Of a DNA stretch of 64,000 nt, positions 34,964 to 43,683 are shown piece by piece. The position numbers and the translations under genes are program-made. Source of the stretch: a virus; IMG/VR virus record IMGVR_UViG_3300020172_001405, positions 37,465 to 101,464 of that record; one strand, 5' to 3'. A model generated the notes under the pieces. The model worked only from the letters and a program-made list of their open reading frames with translations, searched no databases and was not told the DNA's origin. Numbering within the stretch: the first letter of the stretch is position 1; every line of letters begins with the position of its first letter.

Positions 34964-35532
34964 TAGTTAACTCCATACACTAGTGCTGTGCCACCAGAAA
35001 ACGTTCCGGTGGATAAAGAGATTGTCATTTTTGTAAGTGCAGCTGCTTGGGTGTATGCCGCTGTATTGTCTAGCAACGTTACTACGCTAGAGTTATTAGT
35101 ATACACTCCCTTTAAATAGCCCCAAGAAAAGCTTGCGGTATCTTGGGTATCAACAATATCTACCGTCCAATGATTTGTTGTTACTGCTGGTTTAACGTTT
35201 GGGACAGTAAATAAAGCGGACCCAGTACTGTAGTTAGTGACGTCATCATTAAGAGTTATACTTACTGTTGCGTTAACAGATGGCTGTACACCTCGGAATA
35301 CTACATACACATCTTTGTAGACAGTTAGGATAGATAAGTCAACAAAAGCCCCAGTTAAACTTACGCTAGAAATTAAGTTTTTACCAGCATTATTAAACGG
35401 GTCAGAGTCAACCCAAACGTCTCCGTCTATAGGAGAGGCTGGAGTATTGGGGCCTACGAATACTCGCTTACCCTTACGATCATCAGTAAACTGCAGGGGA
35501 CCAAGATGCTGGCCGTTATTTTGTACCGCCAT
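34963..35532 (-). CDS. Fibre-like structural protein
   Basis: 189 aa. The N-terminus has GPNTPASPIDGDVWVDSDPF, the same type of xDGDxW module as the 78-aa neighbour. The rest is a Thr/Val/Asn-rich beta region (VSITLNDDVTNYSTGSALF). Start and stop overlap neighbours by one base. Probably part of the distal tail or fibre. Confidence 0.55.
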   Translation of the reverse strand: MAVQNNGQHLGPLQFTDDRKGKRVFVGPNTPASPIDGDVWVDSDPFNNAGKNLISSVSLTGAFVDLSILTVYKDVYVVFRGVQPSVNATVSITLNDDVTNYSTGSALFTVPNVKPAVTTNHWTVDIVDTQDTASFSWGYLKGVYTNNSSVVTLLDNTAAYTQAAALTKMTISLSTGTFSGGTALVYGVN

Positions 35533-35870
35533 TACGCACCAATTTCAGAGCCGAATGCTTGGAAGCTAAGGTTGGCTGTAGAGGCTACAACTGTTATTGA
35601 GTCGGTAGTTGAGAGGGTTACGCCAAGAGTAAAAGTAGTTGTAGTATTGCCAGGGATAACCGCATCGTAAGCAAGATACTGTTTATCTGCTAGGGTTGAG
35701 TTGTCTTCACGTATAGCAATACGGTAAGTTGCGGAAGAGGATCCGCGGTTGCATATGGCTATAGTTGAGACCACAGCGCTTCCTGTAGATCCTACAGCGT
35801 ATAGCTGGGTTCCTCCGGAAACGTTAGCTGCTGGCGCAACTTGGCCAAGAATTTTATATAATGTTGCCAA
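35532..35870 (-). CDS. Small virion beta-protein
   Basis: 112 aa from a TTG start with AAGGAG seven bases upstream. The pattern YKILGQVAPAANVSGGTQLY, AVVSTIAICNRGSS and SATYRIAIRED is a small beta sandwich that I have often seen in aquatic phage structural clusters. Ends in a serine-rich strand region. Exact location in the virion unknown. Confidence 0.6.
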   Translation of the reverse strand: MATLYKILGQVAPAANVSGGTQLYAVGSTGSAVVSTIAICNRGSSSATYRIAIREDNSTLADKQYLAYDAVIPGNTTTTFTLGVTLSTTDSITVVASTANLSFQAFGSEIGA

Positions 35871-35941
35871 TGGATGGCTCCTTCAAGTAGGATGGGTCAG
35901 TTAAGCTAAATTCTACAGCTTTAGGGCCTATATTGTGTTCT

Positions 35942-36466
35942 TTATCCTAGGGGTGATTGGGCGGCAAATTTAGTAGATTCATCACCAAAAACAAAGGTAG
36001 TTATTGAGTACCTTTCCCCCTCTACAACCGGAAATACTTGATGTTTAAGGTGGGCACTATGAATGACCATGCTTCCTGCTCTCGGGGTAATGCTTAGGCC
36101 AAGAGTTGGGTATATTAGCTCTCCCCCAGTAAAGTCGTCATTTAGATATATAGCAATACCGAAGACTATTTTTCTTGGGTCATCAGGGTTTCCACCATCT
36201 GTATGGGGCCACATAAACTCTGAGTTTGTTAACTTTCGTAAATCGCGAGAATAGGCAATCGACCCCACATTAGTAAAAAATGTTTCAATACTTTTATACA
36301 CAGTTTGCGCTTTAAAGTACATCTCATCACCCATATCTTTAACTATGTTTCCTATATGTAGGGTAGTCCAGTCTACGTTTTCTTTAGCCTTAGATAAAAA
36401 AGCCATTCTCTGCTCTTCATCTAAAAACTTTTCAATTTCGTATACACCTTCTGCATGTACTTTCAC
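35942..36466 (-). CDS. 2OG-Fe(II) oxygenase, prolyl-4-hydroxylase type (1)
   Basis: 174 aa, the shortest of the seven. Iron ligands: HTD (H88, D90) and H142 in LKHQV; R152 in ERYS binds the 2-oxoglutarate carboxylate. The intervening phrase YLNDDFTGGELIYP is the P4H-type signature shared by its neighbours. It should hydroxylate a protein or small-molecule substrate using O2 and 2-oxoglutarate. It ends the cassette at its promoter-distal side, one base after the SDR gene. Confidence 0.85.
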   Translation of the reverse strand: MKVHAEGVYEIEKFLDEEQRMAFLSKAKENVDWTTLHIGNIVKDMGDEMYFKAQTVYKSIETFFTNVGSIAYSRDLRKLTNSEFMWPHTDGGNPDDPRKIVFGIAIYLNDDFTGGELIYPTLGLSITPRAGSMVIHSAHLKHQVFPVVEGERYSITTFVFGDESTKFAAQSPLG

Positions 36467-37138
36467 TTAGTTGCCCCACTTGCTACTGTTGATGTGGCAA
36501 ATTTCAATTTCGTTTATATTAACATGGCTCGGCAACGACCCCACCCAGTAGATAGCTTCTGCCAGATCTTCTGCGGTCAATGCCTGATCTCGTTTTTGTT
36601 CTTGGGTATCAATGGTGGCCGGACAGATCTCCGTAATTTTAATGCCAAATTGGGGGAACTCAAGCCTCATCGTATCAATTAAGCCGCGCTCACCCCTCTT
36701 AGCATTTGTGTAGTTTCCTCCACCACGGTAGGGCACCTTACCACCAAAGGAAGTAATAAATATAATAGTTGGGGACTGCGACCTTTCCATGCAGGGTACA
36801 AATAGTTGGGACAGGTACATAGGGCCAGTAACGTTTATGTCGTAGGCTCTTCTAAAGTTTTCTGGGGTTTCATTAATAATATTGGTTGGGCCCGACCCGC
36901 CGCCAGCATTATTAACCAAAAGATCTAGTGTTATGTCTTTGTACTTCTCAAAGAAGCACTCTATTGCTTTAGAGTCTGTTACGTCTAGTTGATAAACCTC
37001 AACGTTGTTAGATACAAGCTTAGAGACTTTAGAAAGGTCTCTTGAAACAGCAATAACTTTATACCCATTTTCAGACAGGCGCCTAACTGTCGCTAATCCT
37101 ACGCCTTTACTGGCCCCTGTAACTATTGCTGTTTTCAA
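36467..37138 (-). CDS. Short-chain dehydrogenase/reductase (SDR)
   Basis: 223 aa. Classical SDR motifs are intact: nucleotide-binding TGASKGVG (residues 7-14), NNAG (76-79), and the catalytic set S130, Y143, K147 (YTNAK). An R-D pair after the second strand (VSRDLS) favours NADP(H). A typical SDR is about 250 aa, so it is slightly short. It overlaps no neighbour but is directly abutted by oxygenase genes on both sides. Substrate unknown; it may act on the product of a neighbouring hydroxylase or on a sugar. Confidence 0.85.
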   Translation of the reverse strand: MKTAIVTGASKGVGLATVRRLSENGYKVIAVSRDLSKVSKLVSNNVEVYQLDVTDSKAIECFFEKYKDITLDLLVNNAGGGSGPTNIINETPENFRRAYDINVTGPMYLSQLFVPCMERSQSPTIIFITSFGGKVPYRGGGNYTNAKRGERGLIDTMRLEFPQFGIKITEICPATIDTQEQKRDQALTAEDLAEAIYWVGSLPSHVNINEIEICHINSSKWGN

Positions 37139-37894
37139 TTACATGCCTTGGTTCTTATTAAGCTCCATGTTGTTATGGATCCAATGTCCAGGGATCATAT
37201 ATTTAAAACCAGATTTTACAACGTGTGCTGTATGGAAATAGGGCGGAAATGCTGGAAATATTACAACGCTATTTTCCTTTGGCTTTAGGCCAAAGTCGAT
37301 TGCTTTATCTGCAACAGCTATATCATAGTCTAGGTCTACTCCTGGAGCTGACCCTTTAGAAAAACCATCAGCGCTGGTCCACCCGCCGTCATAGTCCTTT
37401 AGTTGAAAAGATATTTCTCCGCCTTCACAGTCATCGTTTAGGTACATAACTAATGAGTACCTTAACGTTTTATCCCCGTCTAGTTGGTCAAAGTGTGCGC
37501 CCATGCCCACTCCAGTATTGTACTTTTTTATGTTAAAGGTTGGAAAAAGCCTTGGCTCATCAAAGTCTCCCAAAGAAGCGGCATAGTCTTTGCAAACATT
37601 ATACATTGTAGTCATAATAGCGTTGTAGATATACTTACTTTTTTCTGCTACTTCAGCTGAATCCTGCGAAAAGATTGGGCTAAGCTTGTGTATTGCATTA
37701 ATATCAAAAGTTTTTGTTTCTCCGTAGATAAAATCTTTATCATTAGAGGCAGTCCAAGGGTTCCAAACATTTACCCCTGAATCTGGGTATTGTTCAAGAG
37801 CATCTAACTCTTTTAAGATTTTTTTAAAAGTACCAAAATCTTCAATAGCATCAGTATAGTAATATGCTTTTGGGTCTAGTATTTCTCTATTCAT
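37139..37894 (-). CDS. 2OG-Fe(II) oxygenase (2), Lys-type
   Basis: 251 aa. HFD (H134, D136), distal His in the HTAHVV segment (H224) and a lysine at 231 (GFKY) where several paralogues have Arg. The core YLNDDCEGGEISF is followed by a 40-residue insertion not found in the others. Lys at the carboxylate-binding position is typical of collagen-type prolyl 4-hydroxylases. Substrate unknown. Confidence 0.82.
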   Translation of the reverse strand: MNREILDPKAYYYTDAIEDFGTFKKILKELDALEQYPDSGVNVWNPWTASNDKDFIYGETKTFDINAIHKLSPIFSQDSAEVAEKSKYIYNAIMTTMYNVCKDYAASLGDFDEPRLFPTFNIKKYNTGVGMGAHFDQLDGDKTLRYSLVMYLNDDCEGGEISFQLKDYDGGWTSADGFSKGSAPGVDLDYDIAVADKAIDFGLKPKENSVVIFPAFPPYFHTAHVVKSGFKYMIPGHWIHNNMELNKNQGM

Positions 37895-37905
37895 GCTCTT
37901 CTTCC

Positions 37906-38565
37906 TTAGTATTTATTTCTTGTATAGTGGTCTTTTTCTTTAATGAACCCGACAAGAACGTACCTTATTGGACCATCCCCTACGTGCTTGACGCCGTGCT
38001 CATACTCTTCGTTTCCTGGAAAAAATAACATAGTTCCTGGTTTAGGTTTTAACTGAATATTAAGATTTGGAAAAAATAACTCGCCATCCGCATAGTTATC
38101 GTTAATGTATACAATTGTAGCGTACTTTATAGAGGGGTCTGTTTTTTGATCAGTATGCGCTTTTAACTCTACCCCTGGTTGCATCCTTTGAATTGTTGCA
38201 AAACCACTTAAAATTAATTCTGGGTCAGCTTTTATTACCATTGAGTTTACAACGTCATATAAAGGTCTTTGAATTTCATGATGTAGTATGTTAAAGTTTT
38301 TATCTTTCCAATTTTGAGTAATTTCAAACTTGCCCTCAGCAACCAGATTTTCTACATCATCTCTGCCAAATTTTTCCATGCAAAAATACTTTAAGTTTGC
38401 GTGGTACTCTACTTCCCAATCTTCTTGAGATGTACTATGAATAATGTCCCAAAAAGTGTCTATTTGGTCTTGTGATAGAAAATTTTCAACAGAGAATAGT
38501 TCTGGGGTAATGTCTGTAACTACATAACCACTCTCTTTTAGCTGTTGTTTAAAAACCTCAATCAT
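37906..38565 (-). CDS. 2OG-Fe(II) oxygenase (3)
   Basis: 219 aa. HTD (H137, D139), YEHGV with H190 and R201 in IRYVLVGF; core YINDNYADGELFFPN and LKPKPGTMLFFPG. All catalytic residues present. N-terminal 100 residues vary from paralogues and could set specificity. Overlaps the next gene upstream by eight bases. Confidence 0.85.
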   Translation of the reverse strand: MIEVFKQQLKESGYVVTDITPELFSVENFLSQDQIDTFWDIIHSTSQEDWEVEYHANLKYFCMEKFGRDDVENLVAEGKFEITQNWKDKNFNILHHEIQRPLYDVVNSMVIKADPELILSGFATIQRMQPGVELKAHTDQKTDPSIKYATIVYINDNYADGELFFPNLNIQLKPKPGTMLFFPGNEEYEHGVKHVGDGPIRYVLVGFIKEKDHYTRNKY

Positions 38566-39313
38566 TTGAAATATCTTCTATTTTGTACTTATTTCCAGCA
38601 GCATCTAATTTCCAACCCTGCTTAAGAAGCTCTTGCCACTCTGCTCGTTCAATTTCTTGTTGAGCTCTAGTAGCTTTCATTTCTTCAGCCCAAGCATCTC
38701 TTACTTCTTGTGGATAATCTGACTCTTCTCGGTCATCCCAGAAAGATCCAATGGTGTATCTTACGCCGCTTTCTATTAAAGAAACTTCGTGCATGTTATT
38801 AAATCCGCCGTCAAATACGGCAAGCATTCCAACCTCTGGTTTAATCTCTATATTTTGACTTGGGAACTTAAGTAATCCGCCCTTAAAGTCATCATTAAGA
38901 TATAGAAACCCAGCATAGCGGCTTCTTGTAAATGCGCCCGAGTTTCCTTCAGCGTCTGTGTTGTCGGAATGAATTCTTGCGTATGCTCCTGGCTCCCACT
39001 TTTGTGTGTGGTACCCAATTTTACAAATTGTTTTTGGGTCTAAATCGTGGACTGAGGCAATTGCTTCTGGCATTGCTTTTTCAATGTCTGAAAATATAGT
39101 TGGGGAGAGGCCAGCGTCAATTACTTCTTGGTCGTTATCTTGTGGCAAAACTGAAGAGTATGACTCATAAAATGAGATAGGCATCCAAGAAATTGCACCG
39201 TTGGCTGCTTGAGCATCCAGGGCTTGAATCATTTTTTTGCAGTCTTCTTTGCCTATAAAGTTTTCATAAACAACTAGGTCTTTTGTTATTCTTTTTTTGT
39301 TTTTCAAATTCAT
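38558..39313 (-). CDS. 2OG-Fe(II) oxygenase (4)
   Basis: 251 aa. HSD (H115, D117), MHEV with H175, R185 in VRYTIGSFW; core YLNDDFKGGLLKFPS. A helical C-terminal extension of about 60 residues (ERAEWQELLKQGWKLDAAGN) is unique to this copy and may mediate binding. Complete active site. Confidence 0.85.
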   Translation of the reverse strand: MNLKNKKRITKDLVVYENFIGKEDCKKMIQALDAQAANGAISWMPISFYESYSSVLPQDNDQEVIDAGLSPTIFSDIEKAMPEAIASVHDLDPKTICKIGYHTQKWEPGAYARIHSDNTDAEGNSGAFTRSRYAGFLYLNDDFKGGLLKFPSQNIEIKPEVGMLAVFDGGFNNMHEVSLIESGVRYTIGSFWDDREESDYPQEVRDAWAEEMKATRAQQEIERAEWQELLKQGWKLDAAGNKYKIEDISND

Positions 39314-39329
39314 CGTATTTTTGCTCCGT

Positions 39330-40103
39330 CTAGTTATTTATAAGTGATTTATCTCCAGCAATAAGCTTTTCTATTTCCTGCTGAACAAGGGCGTACTCTT
39401 CTTCAAATACTTCTGGGGTTCTGCCTTCTCCCATAGTAGCGGGAATTCCTTCTTCTAGAAGGGCCTCTTTTAATGTCTTTTCAATATCATAATTTAAAAC
39501 AGTGCACTGAAACCAGTTTGCTACATACCCATCTTTATCAATAAGGTACTTTTCAAAGTTTCCGCCCTGCTCAGCACCATTAGAAATAGGCTGATTAAGC
39601 CAAGGGGATAGGTACCCGTCTCTATCTGGAATGCCAAGTTCTTTTTGTTTTGCAGCATATGCGTGCATTTGGTCTTTAATCTCCCGATACAATTCATGGG
39701 TTTCTTGTTTAGGCTGACCTAAGCCGTTTACAGAATTATCCCCTTTATGCTCACTTAATGCATTTGCACTTTCATTTGGGTTTGATGAGACCATTTCTGA
39801 AAACTGAAAAGTAGTTCCATAAACATCTTTGCCGTACTCTTGTGAGTCCGCCCCACAGGTAATACCTTGTGACCACTTACCCTTAGTAATCCCTACCCCA
39901 CAGTAGTCATTAGTAGGGATAGCAATTACCTGGAAATCATCTCCGCCGTACTTATCTTGAAGCCATTGTAGAACTTCCATCTGGTTTGCATTGCCGCAGC
40001 CAACTGTGGTGTTTGCCAGTAGCGTTACTTTACCCTTAAACTGGTTTAAGAAGCCCGGAGACCCGTCAGCCGAGTTAAGCGGAATATCATAGATCGATTT
40101 CAT
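39330..40103 (-). CDS. Glutathione-peroxidase/thioredoxin-fold protein
   Basis: 257 aa. The start SIYDIPLNSADGSPGFLNQF then GKVTLLANTTVGCGNANQME matches glutathione peroxidases, whose pattern is GKVLLIVNVAS-C-G-xTxQ; the peroxidatic Cys is C36. Later GGNFEKYLIDKDGYVANWF matches the family's NFEKFLVD segment. It is about 80 residues longer than usual, with a mid insertion around residues 100-160 and a helical tail. It could protect iron enzymes or the infected cell from peroxide, or have lost that activity. Confidence 0.7.
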   Translation of the reverse strand: MKSIYDIPLNSADGSPGFLNQFKGKVTLLANTTVGCGNANQMEVLQWLQDKYGGDDFQVIAIPTNDYCGVGITKGKWSQGITCGADSQEYGKDVYGTTFQFSEMVSSNPNESANALSEHKGDNSVNGLGQPKQETHELYREIKDQMHAYAAKQKELGIPDRDGYLSPWLNQPISNGAEQGGNFEKYLIDKDGYVANWFQCTVLNYDIEKTLKEALLEEGIPATMGEGRTPEVFEEEYALVQQEIEKLIAGDKSLINN

Positions 40104-40124
40104 GTGGTTTATTGTACTCCGTTA

Positions 40125-40811
40125 CTACGGCTTTCTATCCCCTGTATGCGCGGTTATTTCCCAAAAAAATGGGCATGTAAATCTTAGGCCGCTCTTGATC
40201 TCAGTAACCCCGTGAATGTAGTTTTTATCCCCTGGGAAGAAGTAAGCGGCGCCCTTTTTAGGTTTAAACTGTACGCCCTGCAGTGGGAAGTAGAGCTCCC
40301 CACCTTCATAGTCGTCGTTTAAATAGAACAGACTCGAGAGGTCATAGTTTGGAAAATCATTAGGTGTTCCAGCATCTGGGCCCTCATGAAGCTCTTTATC
40401 AGCATGAGGTTTTTGAAACTGCCCAGGGAGCCATTTAACAATAGTCGTACCAGTTGGAATAACCTCTACCTTATAAAACTCTTCAATAATTGGCCTTAGT
40501 CTTTGAAATAGCCCTGCAATTATTGGGGATATCTTTGGATCATTTTTATCCAAAGTGGGTTGGGTTGCAACCCTATCTTTCCAGTAATCTGAGTCGTAAG
40601 TGACTGTACCATTCTCATTTGTATGGCTTTGAGTTACATCCCAGATTGTTAGAGACTTAGCTGCTTTTTCTAAAAACTCTATCTCTTCTTGAGTCATAAA
40701 GTTCTCTAGCTCTACGATCATGTCTTTGCTATCTCCAAACCAGCCAGACGGTGTCATAGACGGCGTTCTTTTTGCTACGGTATATGAATCTTTGTTTTGT
40801 TCCATGTTCAT
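40125..40811 (-). CDS. 2OG-Fe(II) oxygenase (5)
   Basis: 228 aa. HAD (H136, D138), IHGV with H200, R210 in LRFTCPFFW; core YLNDDYEGGELYFPL and PKKGAAYFFPG. Complete active site. N-terminus MNMEQNKDSY is disordered-looking. It overlaps the DUF6065-like gene upstream by four bases, suggesting tight coupling. Confidence 0.86.
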   Translation of the reverse strand: MNMEQNKDSYTVAKRTPSMTPSGWFGDSKDMIVELENFMTQEEIEFLEKAAKSLTIWDVTQSHTNENGTVTYDSDYWKDRVATQPTLDKNDPKISPIIAGLFQRLRPIIEEFYKVEVIPTGTTIVKWLPGQFQKPHADKELHEGPDAGTPNDFPNYDLSSLFYLNDDYEGGELYFPLQGVQFKPKKGAAYFFPGDKNYIHGVTEIKSGLRFTCPFFWEITAHTGDRKP

Positions 40812-41524
40812 AGTATATTCCCTTTCGTTTTATCTACTACCCCTAATTTTAATGCTTTTACTTCATGGGAGCCTTGAGACTCTTCTTTTTCATTTACAGC
40901 GTCTCTATACCAGTCTGTCCATTTTCCAGCAGAGTTTATTGCTTGTGCGGCAGTCCCATAGGACATGTTTGCATCTAGTCTTTTTCTGTCTGGATCCCTA
41001 TACTCAACAATCTCAATATCTGTCCCATTTAAATTTGACAAAGATATGGGGATAATTGTGGCAACTGGGGTTCCCGCCTTAATAACTACACGCTTATTTG
41101 CAGTCTTTGCCTTGATAGCTAAAGGCAACGGGTTGTCATAAAACGAAGTGCTAATTAAAGACGCCATTGTCTCAAACTCATCACTAAAATAATTTACTGG
41201 GTTAATGGTAAAGATACTAACATCCTGCTCTGTCCTAAAAACTAAGCCTGTATTTAGGCTTATAGAGGACTGACCTCTTCCAGAATAAGATCCTTCTGGA
41301 CTAAATACTTGAACATGATCTGGAGTTTGGTCGTTTACACCATCCCAAATAAACTCAATATCTTCTAGACAAGACAGGCTCCAGCCAATTACATTTGATT
41401 GGGTTACTGGAAAACACCTATAAGCATGGTTCTCTGATGTTGCATCCATCCAGTCTCTTTTAATTGACATAGGTTGGATATCAAACAAAGCCCCCTGTGT
41501 TTTTTCAACGGAGATCTTAAACAT
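40808..41524 (-). CDS. DUF6065-like protein between two oxygenases
   Basis: 238 aa. The segment HAYRCFPVTQSNVIGWSLSC followed by LEDIEFIWDG matches my recollection of DUF6065 proteins (C-x-P-x-x-x-A/S-N-x-x-G-W, then FxxxWDG). A beta-rich middle follows (GLVFRTEQDVSIFTINPVNY, then IIPISL). No catalytic residues known. It shares overlaps of four bases and one base with its oxygenase neighbours. May be a cupin-like accessory protein; function unknown. Confidence 0.55.
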   Translation of the reverse strand: MFKISVEKTQGALFDIQPMSIKRDWMDATSENHAYRCFPVTQSNVIGWSLSCLEDIEFIWDGVNDQTPDHVQVFSPEGSYSGRGQSSISLNTGLVFRTEQDVSIFTINPVNYFSDEFETMASLISTSFYDNPLPLAIKAKTANKRVVIKAGTPVATIIPISLSNLNGTDIEIVEYRDPDRKRLDANMSYGTAAQAINSAGKWTDWYRDAVNEKEESQGSHEVKALKLGVVDKTKGNIL

Positions 41525-42180
41525 TAATCTGCGTCTGCGCTATACATTTCTGGAGTATGGAACTTTTTGCTGTAGTCAAGCATTGTTACAATAGAGTACT
41601 TAGTTCCAGAGGTTACTGGCATTGCTTGGTGTGGGTACATAAAGTTTGACGGGAAAATAAACAGGTCTCCAGCTTCTGGTTTAACCTTTAAGTTTTGCAG
41701 TCTAAAGTAGAGCTCCCCGCCCTCATAGTCATCATTGACGTATGAGACTAGAGAAACAGTGCAGTTATAAGAAAAGCCGTGGTCATGGTGCTCCATGAAG
41801 TGCTGGCCTGGACCATACTTAATAAAGTTAAACGCTTCCCAGTACTTTAAATTATTAATATTATACATTCTTGAATAATCTTGTACCGCAGGCAGTTTGG
41901 CATCATACAGGTCTTGCCAAAGGGTTTGAAGGTTTTGTGATATTTCGCTTTTGTCTGGTTCTAGATCTGTTTTTTTAAACTTAAAGTCGTTGCAGTCTCT
42001 ATACTCTGGCATAAGCTGTTTATACCCAACATAGGCGGGTTGCCAAGCGTATCCAGTCGTATCTCCTTCTGGCTTAAGGTTAGCCTCAAGCCTATTTATC
42101 ACATCAAAACTTTCTTTAATAACTCCCTTGTAACGAAATATGCCGTTTCCAAGGTCTTCTTTTTCTGTCCATGTCTGCAT
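41524..42180 (-). CDS. 2OG-Fe(II) oxygenase (6), Lys-type
   Basis: 218 aa. EHHDHGF supplies H131 and D133, YPHQAMP gives H184, and K194 in GTKYSIVTM replaces Arg. The core YVNDDYEGGELYFRL is conserved. A Cys-containing phrase RDCNDFKFK (about 61-69) recurs in oxygenase 7 as RDCVDFKYK, showing that these two are the closest pair. Likely duplicated from one ancestor. Confidence 0.86.
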   Translation of the reverse strand: MQTWTEKEDLGNGIFRYKGVIKESFDVINRLEANLKPEGDTTGYAWQPAYVGYKQLMPEYRDCNDFKFKKTDLEPDKSEISQNLQTLWQDLYDAKLPAVQDYSRMYNINNLKYWEAFNFIKYGPGQHFMEHHDHGFSYNCTVSLVSYVNDDYEGGELYFRLQNLKVKPEAGDLFIFPSNFMYPHQAMPVTSGTKYSIVTMLDYSKKFHTPEMYSADAD

Positions 42181-42189
42181 TATGCTCTC

Positions 42190-42957
42190 CTATTTGTAGT
42201 CTCTTTTTGACCAAATTTTGTTTTGATATACCCCACCATCAGGCTGGCGGTAAAATTGCATGTTATTAACTAGTTTATCATACATCGTAGATTGATCTGG
42301 AATTTCTATTTTGTGCTCCCAGTTTTCTCGTTTAAACGGAAGAACCTGCATGTATGGGGTTCCTTCTGGCAAGGTACCTTCCCAGCCTTCTGGAAGAAAA
42401 AATGGAAAAGTTCCAAGTAAGTGGAGTTTATCCGAGTCTACGACGCCAGTAGTATTTAAAAATGGTAAGTCAAACCTATTCATTGGCGTCATAAACAGGG
42501 CACTGTATCCTTCTGGAAGCTCTAGCCCCCAGGGAGAACTCCAAGCAAAATGAGTTTGGTAGTATCCCTTTGGGTGCTCAAACTGTGGCATTGGAGGCCT
42601 TTGGGTACAAAAATCCTGATACTTAGGGTTATCAATCTTTACATCTATAATTCCCTGATCGTTTTTATAAAAAACTAAATCGCAGGGTGTCTTAAAAACG
42701 TACCCGGTTGTAAAGGCGTCCATAATAGCTGGGCACGCTTTCCACGTAGGAATCTTTCCATAGTCATCAGTTGTGCCTTCTTTAGGAAATGGGCAAACTT
42801 CTTTTGGCGCTTTGTAGTATTCCCCGTTTGGCATTTTTGCAAATCTGTCTGCGTCTTTATACCAATCTGGCATTTGTGTTTGTGTTGGTACGGGGACAGA
42901 AATATGCTTCTTATCTATCCACGGCCTAAAAGATCTAAATATAGCTACTAAAGACAT
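42190..42957 (-). CDS. DUF6065-like/uncharacterised protein
   Basis: 255 aa. MPDWYKDADRF, KACPAIMDAFTTGYVFKTPC and DLVFYKNDQG resemble proteins found beside phage oxygenases in aquatic phages, with a pattern parallel to the 40808-41524 protein (Cys-Pro, G-Y/W, then a D-x-x-F/Y strand). FTTGYVF is followed by beta segments ending YMQVLPFKRENW. No enzyme motif seen. It lies between oxygenases 6 and 7. Confidence 0.5.
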   Translation of the reverse strand: MSLVAIFRSFRPWIDKKHISVPVPTQTQMPDWYKDADRFAKMPNGEYYKAPKEVCPFPKEGTTDDYGKIPTWKACPAIMDAFTTGYVFKTPCDLVFYKNDQGIIDVKIDNPKYQDFCTQRPPMPQFEHPKGYYQTHFAWSSPWGLELPEGYSALFMTPMNRFDLPFLNTTGVVDSDKLHLLGTFPFFLPEGWEGTLPEGTPYMQVLPFKRENWEHKIEIPDQSTMYDKLVNNMQFYRQPDGGVYQNKIWSKRDYK

Positions 42958-43664
42958 TACTTGTGCCCCAATTCATTGATATCTGTCATAACAACAACGC
43001 AGTATTTTGTCCCTGAAACCATCGGCAGAGAAGCATGTTCATAAATATAGTTTGACGGGAAGACTGCAATGTCCCCTACTTTTGGTTTATAAACTAAATT
43101 ATCAAGTCTTGGGAACTTTAGATCTCCACCCTCATAATCATCATTAATATAGATAACGGCAGACACAGTACAGTTATATGCGGGACCGTGATCTGCATGA
43201 ATATTAAAGTGGGTACCGCTTCCCTCATACTTTACAAAGTTAAATGCCTCGTAATACACTACGTTAATGCCCCAATACCTGGCATAATCATCTATGCAGT
43301 ACTTAAGCTTTTGATAGATTTCTTCATGCAAGTCTATAAGTTCTGCATTTGTTTCGTCTCTTGGGCCAAGGTTTTCCTGCTTGTACTTAAAATCTACGCA
43401 GTCTCTTGCCTTCTTAACTGGAACGGCAGACTGAGTAACCTGTGCTTCTGACCACTTATACTTATTTCCTGGAGATAGGTTGGACTCAAGAGTATTGATA
43501 TATCTGGTGGCATCCTCAATAGAGAAAGTATTTTGGTAAACGTGTAGGCCCAAACCTAAGTTTTTGACGCTTACTTTATTATCTAGCGCCCTCTCAGGAA
43601 CCCTATTTGAGGCTGTCTCTGACCTATCTTTTGTAAACCAGGCATTTTCATTTTCATCGTGCAT
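42957..43664 (-). CDS. 2OG-Fe(II) oxygenase (7), Lys-type
   Basis: 235 aa. HADH (H156, D158), YEHASLP with H210, K220 in GTKYCVVVM; core YINDDYEGGDLKFPR. Closest to oxygenase 6 (shared RDC-x-DFK, EAFNF-x-KY, YNCTVS and SGTKY phrases). First oxygenase gene in the transcriptional order. Its upstream neighbours are the zinc-ribbon gene and the fibre cluster. Confidence 0.86.
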   Translation of the reverse strand: MHDENENAWFTKDRSETASNRVPERALDNKVSVKNLGLGLHVYQNTFSIEDATRYINTLESNLSPGNKYKWSEAQVTQSAVPVKKARDCVDFKYKQENLGPRDETNAELIDLHEEIYQKLKYCIDDYARYWGINVVYYEAFNFVKYEGSGTHFNIHADHGPAYNCTVSAVIYINDDYEGGDLKFPRLDNLVYKPKVGDIAVFPSNYIYEHASLPMVSGTKYCVVVMTDINELGHK

Positions 43665-43683
43665 TTTTATACCGTCCTATAAA

